From NCBI GenBank assembly GCA_037783415.1, contig JAZGTN010000171.1:1-64000 (forward strand): a DNA stretch of 64,000 nucleotides, written 5' to 3'. Made by a program: the position numbers and the translations under genes. The notes beneath the pieces were generated by a model. The model made no database searches, was not told the DNA's origin, and worked only from the letters and a program-made list of their open reading frames with translations. This DNA comes from Leptasterias polaris (taxonomy: Eukaryota; Echinodermata; Asteroidea; Forcipulatida; Asteriidae). This document shows positions 59,277-64,000 of the stretch, piece by piece (the stretch's first letter is position 1; the number at the start of each line of letters is the position of its first letter).

Positions 59277-61033
59277 TTTTAAAGATCAAGGGTTATGAAA
59301 ATCAAGTTGATCACGACAACAATTCACTGCAAACAAAGAAGAAGACAAGAACATATGTTTTGGATGGCAGACTATTTTGTCAATAATTTACGTATAGCCG
59401 TTCATTTTTTAAAATTATGTTTGATGTCAAAAGTACAATTGTAATTTTGTACATTATATTTAGTTTTTATTGCTATGTTTCTTTCATTACGTATAAAAGC
59501 CATAATTATGCCTATTTAAGGATTGTCTGTGGTAAACTCATCACATGTAAACCTAAACTCACGATGAACCAACTCATTTGATTTGAAATAAAAAACACGT
59601 AACCTTTTAAAAACACAAAGTACTTAGATGTTTAGTGTATAATTACTTAGTAATGGTGTTCTGTTTTGCGTTATGATCATTTTAAGTTCATGTACAATAT
59701 ATGAAGCCTTATAGTAATTTAAACGTGTTAACATTTTATCATAAATGTATGCAGATGATTGTACAATGAGTGATTTTTTAAAATTATGTCAAGACTGATT
59801 AAACAAACTTAATCTCATTCTTAAAGTTCCCGCCTGGAGTGCAAGTCAGTCGGTATTCCCTTTCTAATACTATAACTATAGCATTTGAATTGTTTTTACA
59901 AGTAGTGCTTTCAGGAGTAACAGGTGAAGTAGAAACGTGGTAGTTTTTCGCACGTAAAAGGCCTTTTAATTATGATATAAACATTAAAACTTCAAATTAT
60001 AAAGGTTGTTTTAACTTCTATGTTTGTTATGGATGCAATGTTTTGAATTGTTCTCTTTTTCTGAAACTGTTAACTTATAGATAAACCTTTGGTTTGCTTA
60101 AAAGTGATCAAAGTAATATTCATTTTGATAAACAACTTGATTACGCTTGTTTAGTCGTTTATACGTATTGTTGTTCTATTTTACAATTTTACCCCTTTTG
60201 GTCATGTTGGCAAGTGAATATGATTAAATTCACTGAGGTGAAACAAACAAATCGTTGTAGTTAATTTGAAATTATTTGGTTTTCAATACAGTCCAGTGAA
60301 CTTTATACAGTGACGACTTTATTTAAAAACGCATGTGATCCAGGGAACTTCAAAACCCAATTAACAAAGCCTTTGCCCCATCCGAGGTACGCCCTCAAAG
60401 TTGGAGTGCACGACAGAAAATTTAATTAGTATTTTACTAAAATGATAACAGGAAGTTGAAACCACCAACTGATCAAGCAAACGAACGAAGCCTACAACAA
60501 TGTATTGGTAACTTTACTATATTAAACCTTATTAAACAATATTACTTATCCGAAATAAGTAGCCCTCTAAATATATTACATATGCGATAATTTGTATATT
60601 ATTTACAGTGAATTGATTCCGGGCGAATATCAAGGAGAAAACATTATATAACGCCACAGCCCTCAGGAGCAAAACAAAACTAAAAATATAAATAATAATA
60701 ACAATAATAATAATAAAATGTCTAGATGGTAGTTTAGCACCAGTTGACATGCAGTCCCCCGGTTAACACAGGTCAGCATCCAGTCCCTAGCTTGCCAGGG
60801 CAGAATGAGAGCATAACTGTTTTGATGTTCCCCTAATCACATAATATGTGACCCACTCTGTAAAAATGACTGTTATGTCTCAACAAATCATTTTGGAGTT
60901 AGATACATGGAATGGTAAAGGGCTTTTTCTCAGCTTTAATTTAGTGTATGTTAGAAGTATGTAGCTTTTTGCAATCCAAAGTTATACCATAATTTGCATA
61001 CATATTCTTGCAATTTTTGTCAAAATAGGTTAA
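59277..61033. other. Non-coding stretch inside Element II
   Basis: AT-rich, with an (AAT)n tract near 60,690-60,715. No gene or terminal repeat recognised. Confidence 0.5.
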
Positions 61034-61393
61034 AGGCACTGGACACGTTTGGTAATTATCAAAGATGAGTATTGTCACTTGGTGTATCCCAACATATGCA
61101 TGAAATAACAAACCTGTGAAAATTTGGGCTGAATTGGTCATCGAAGTTGCAAGAAAATAATGAAAGCCAAAAACACCCTTGTTGCACACATTTGTGTGCT
61201 TTCAGATGCCAATAAAAGGCTTCAGGCCTGAAGTCTTTTAATATTATAGTGAGAAATTACCTCTTTCTCAAAAACTACGTTACTTCAGAGGGAGTCGTTT
61301 CTCACAATGTGCTATACTATCAACAGCTGTCCGTTGCTCGTTACCAAGTAAGTTTTTATGCTATTGTGTAATTACCAAACGTGTCCAGTGCCT
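61034..61393. mobile_element. TTAA-flanked MITE (AGGCACTGGACACG family), 360 bp
   Basis: TIR AGGCACTGGACACGTTTGG with its complement at the right end. TTAA lies at 61,030-61,033 and 61,394-61,397. Same superfamily as 21,332-21,712 and 38,097. Confidence 0.9.
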
Positions 61394-61397
61394 TTAA

Positions 61398-62324
61398 GGA
61401 GAAACAGCTTCTTAAAATGTTTTAATACCAAGTTCTTTTTTCTTTTTTTTCTTCTTTTGATTGGAGCTCTTAGACTTCGTTTATTAAACTCAAATAATGA
61501 AAGTCCCTAGCAACGAGTACGTGCCCATTAGATTATTCGTCTGAAACTTTGTAAGTTCACTTAATGTACTTTAACGGTTTTTTGTGTTTATTTTTACTAA
61601 TTTGCGTATTGTGCTATTTCTTATCTTTTTCGCAAATGTTTAAATTACAAACACACCGTGAGCATTACAAGGAAGATTTTAGACCAGTTTTGTTAACTTT
61701 ACTGTTTTTCTAGCAAAACAAAACTGGACTTTTTCGAAAACATTCCAATTAAAACCCTGTGAATGACTTAGCGCATAATTTCTTACTTTTACTAAAAAGC
61801 TGCGCGGACTTGACGAAATAAACCCATAGCAACAAATGCCAAATACCCATAGCAAACTTTACCCGTAGCAACGAAAGGTTAATATCGGTACATACATCTG
61901 GCAATGTATCGTATGGGGTGTTATTAAACAAAATAGACCTACTTTTACTCGTGCTGTTGTTAAAATTACGAGTCCCTCGGTGACCCCAGAGCGGTCTGTT
62001 TTCCCTCGGCTTCATCTATGGAAAACAGAGCGCTCCTGGGATAAGGGAGTCGTAGTTTTAACAAAAGCACTCGAAGCAATCAACATTAATTATCTAATAT
62101 TTATATAGCAATATTAATATCCCAATCGGTTAACTTCAGCATAGCCACGTTTCAAATAATACTATTAACCAAACACTGGTGAAGCCTTTGAACAACGAAA
62201 TTGCACTACTCAGAGAAAATGGGCTACTCTGAACAACAAAAAAGAGGTTTTTTGGGAACATTATAAACATGTTGATTTATCTGATAGAAATCCCAACGGG
62301 ATTGCCTCGCTTAAACAACAAAAT
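61398..62324. other. Non-coding stretch with an imperfect hairpin at 61,946-62,076
   Basis: CTCGTGCTGTTGTTAAAATT at the left pairs imperfectly with AGTTTTAACAAAAGCACTCG at the right (about 27 of 31 bases). Related sequence without the partner arm appears near 38,880. No gene. Confidence 0.5.
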
Positions 62325-63000
62325 GTGTCGGACATAATGGTTCGTCAGACATAACTTGGCGGACATAATGGTTCTACGGACACAATGGGGCGGACACAAT
62401 GGTTCTACGGACACAATGGGGCGGGCGGACACAATGGTTCTACGGACACAATGGGGCGGACACAATGGTTCTACGGACACAATGGGGCGGACACAATGGT
62501 GTGTAGGACACAATGGGGCGGACACAATGGTTCTACGGACACAATGGGGCGGACACAATGGTGTGTAGGACACAATGGGGCGGACACAATGGTGTGTAGG
62601 ACACAATGGGGCGGACGCAATGGTTCTACGGACACAATGGGGCGGACGCAATGGTTCTACGGACACAATGGGGCGGGCGGACACAATGGTTCTACGGACA
62701 CAATGGGGCGGGCGGACACAATGGTTCTACGGACACAATGGGGCGGACACAATGGTTCTACGGACACAATGGGGCGGACACAATGGTGTGTAGGACACAA
62801 TGGGGCGGACACAATGGTGTGTAGGACACAATGGGGCGGACACAATGGTTCTACGGACACAATGGGGCGGACGCAATGGTTTGTAGGACACAATGGGGCG
62901 GACACAATGGTGTGTAGGACACAATGGGGCGGACGCAATGGTTCTACGGACACAATGGGGCGGACACAATGGTGCACAAATATTGTCGGACATAATGGTC
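62325..63000. repeat. 31-bp minisatellite, right end of Element II (~22 units)
   Basis: The units GGACACAATGGGGCGGACAC and AATGGTTCTAC / AATGGTGTGTAG are the reverse complement of the left array. The inner border (GTTCGTCAGACATAACTTGG) corresponds to the left array's inner border. The 137- and 209-residue ORFs across it are repeat artefacts. Confidence 0.95.
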
Positions 63001-63025
63001 CATGTAGGTCATAATGGTGCGTAAC

Positions 63026-63033
63026 AGACGCGT
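63026..63033. repeat. 8-bp target site duplication, right copy (AGACGCGT)
   Basis: Abuts GTGCGTAAC, the right terminus of Element II. The integrase reading frame resumes directly after it. Confidence 0.88.
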
Positions 63034-64000
63034 GTATAGAGTTAGAGGTCCGAACTATAATATGTGGCACATCGAGTAGTGACCCAACAGTAATCGCAGG
63101 TTATTATATGCATGCAGTGCGTGACAGGAGAAGATGTCCAAGAATAGTCAGGGCAGATTTTGGAACCGAGAATACCGTCGTGCAGCAAATGCAGATATTT
63201 TTGCGAACTGCCATGACGCACTTGCTGGTGAAAAAAGTGTCATTCTCGGTAGCAGTACGAACAACCAACGTATTGAGTGCTGGTGGAGCATCTTACGCAA
63301 ACATTGTGCGCAGTTTTGGATGAACATTTTTCATGAATTGAAAGACAACGGCGAATTCAGTGGAGATTTTCTGGACATTTCACTGATTCAATTTTGCTTC
63401 TTGAATCTTATCCAGGTATGTGTTACTTTCCTTTCTCCATGGTGTTACATTGCAGGCAATATGTTGTTTTATCGCAATTCAGACACCTTCACACCATCAA
63501 ATTGTTTTAAAGTCATTACAGTAAAAAAAACACCACCAGAGATATCAAAATTAGACTGATGGGGGGAATTGGAACAACCGATGTGCTATTCTATTAAATT
63601 TCAATTATTAGTATTAACATATTATTTCAAGGTGTCCATACCCGTCAATCGGTTGCTGGTATAAACAATTCTCATCATGCATGTATGGGGCACTTGAATA
63701 TTGTGCAATCATCGTTATCACCACTTTACCCAAATTGAAAATGTATTGCACTTTCTTGTGTATCTATAGGAAGAGCTGGACACAGTTCGAGAGTGGAATG
63801 CCCACCGCATCAGTTCTTCGCGAAATCGCGATGGACCATTTGGACGTCCTGCAGTCATGTACTCCTTGCCTCAACTGTACGGAGCCATAGACCTGTGAGT
63901 GCCTGTCCATCTTGAAGAAATAGAAGTGTGTGACAGTGAATGCACCTTCAAAGGAGATTACCCCTGTGATGTGGACGTGTTTGAGCTGTGTACCATCTTG
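63034..64000 (+). pseudogene. C-terminal part of the split integrase-like gene (runs off window)
   Basis: Continues the family seen at 49,571-49,935: GPNYNMWHIE, then a gap of ~35 codons relative to the family that removes the first catalytic Asp region. RADFGTENTVV (second Asp) follows, then a frameshift near 63,205 into STNNQRIECWWSILRK (catalytic Glu). A GTATGT donor (63,417) and a CTATAG acceptor (63,769) join LIQ to EELDTVREWNAHRI, followed by GRPAVMYSLPQLYGA. An in-frame TGA at 63,896-63,898 is followed by continued family-like sequence (EVCDSECTFKGDYP) to the window end. The gene is therefore inactive independently of Element II. Confidence 0.85.

Larger units (their letters stand above)
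49936..63025. mobile_element. Element II: 13,090-bp element with minisatellite inverted ends
   Basis: Both ends start GTTACGCAC (left plus, right minus) and lead into inverted arrays of the same 31-bp minisatellite (49,977-50,440 and 62,325-63,000). AGACGCGT is duplicated at both borders. Contents: a block of nested direct repeats (51.3-55.5 kb), a triple-hairpin MITE (55.9-56.3 kb), a decayed integrase plus OTU-protease region (56.66-59.28 kb) and a TTAA MITE (61.0-61.4 kb). It resembles foldback elements in design. Whether the integrase drives it, or belongs to a separate nested element, is unknown. Confidence 0.82.

Noticed and set aside
62385..63070. Long ORFs (up to 209 residues) across 62.3-63.1 kb and 49.9-50.4 kb as repeat proteins
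   Set aside because: The 31-bp minisatellite leaves several frames on both strands open; the products are mutually exclusive translations of the same array.

Overview
The window reads as nuclear DNA of a deuterostome marine invertebrate, most likely an echinoderm and perhaps a sea star. This is inferred from AT-rich, intron-bearing, gene-poor sequence, dense TTAA-flanked MITEs, tRNA-Leu-derived SINEs, and coding fragments of invertebrate mobile elements. Only one likely host exon is seen: a secreted PAN/Apple-domain protein start at 41.5-41.9 kb (minus). Almost everything else is mobile DNA or repeats, much of it nested.

Layout. 1-18.7 kb: non-coding sequence with a palindromic TTAA MITE, a LINE C-terminal scrap, a ~190-bp satellite of about 16 monomers (7.08-10.03 kb), more MITEs and a minisatellite. 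18.7-35.35 kb: a long-inverted-repeat (foldback) element with a central 74-bp tandem array. Its left arm was split by Element I (19,096-33,123; 14.0 kb), which has 284-bp inverted repeats that read as identical and a 9-bp target duplication. The other foldback arm preserves the empty site. Element I carries a four-exon putative zinc-binding gene and a two-exon RecQ-like helicase. A 6.8-kb ISL2EU-like transposon (25,816-32,658) with two intact convergent genes (THAP-DDE transposase and SWIM-YqaJ nuclease) lies inside it, 43 bp upstream of the RecQ start codon.

35.7-48.5 kb: a second foldback with trinucleotide and GGCTCC-type minisatellites, an internally deleted hAT with 8-bp TSD, a tRNA-Leu SINE, the PAN exon, MITE and hAT-like debris, and a decayed L1/Tx1-like LINE broken by a SINE and a MITE. 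49.3-64 kb: an integrase-like gene, preceded by a 21-bp palindromic array, is split by Element II (49,936-63,025; 13.1 kb). Element II ends in inverted arrays of a 31-bp minisatellite and has an 8-bp TSD (AGACGCGT). It holds a decayed integrase gene followed by OTU-protease sequence, a triple-hairpin MITE and an unusual D-C-A-A-C-D block of direct repeats.

The main signal is the pair of very large TIR elements with repeat-structured ends and 8-9 bp target duplications. Neither carries an obvious transposase of a class known for such duplications. Element I, stripped of its nested ISL2EU, would be a ~7.2-kb element with just RecQ helicase and a small zinc-binding protein, an arrangement I do not recognise.
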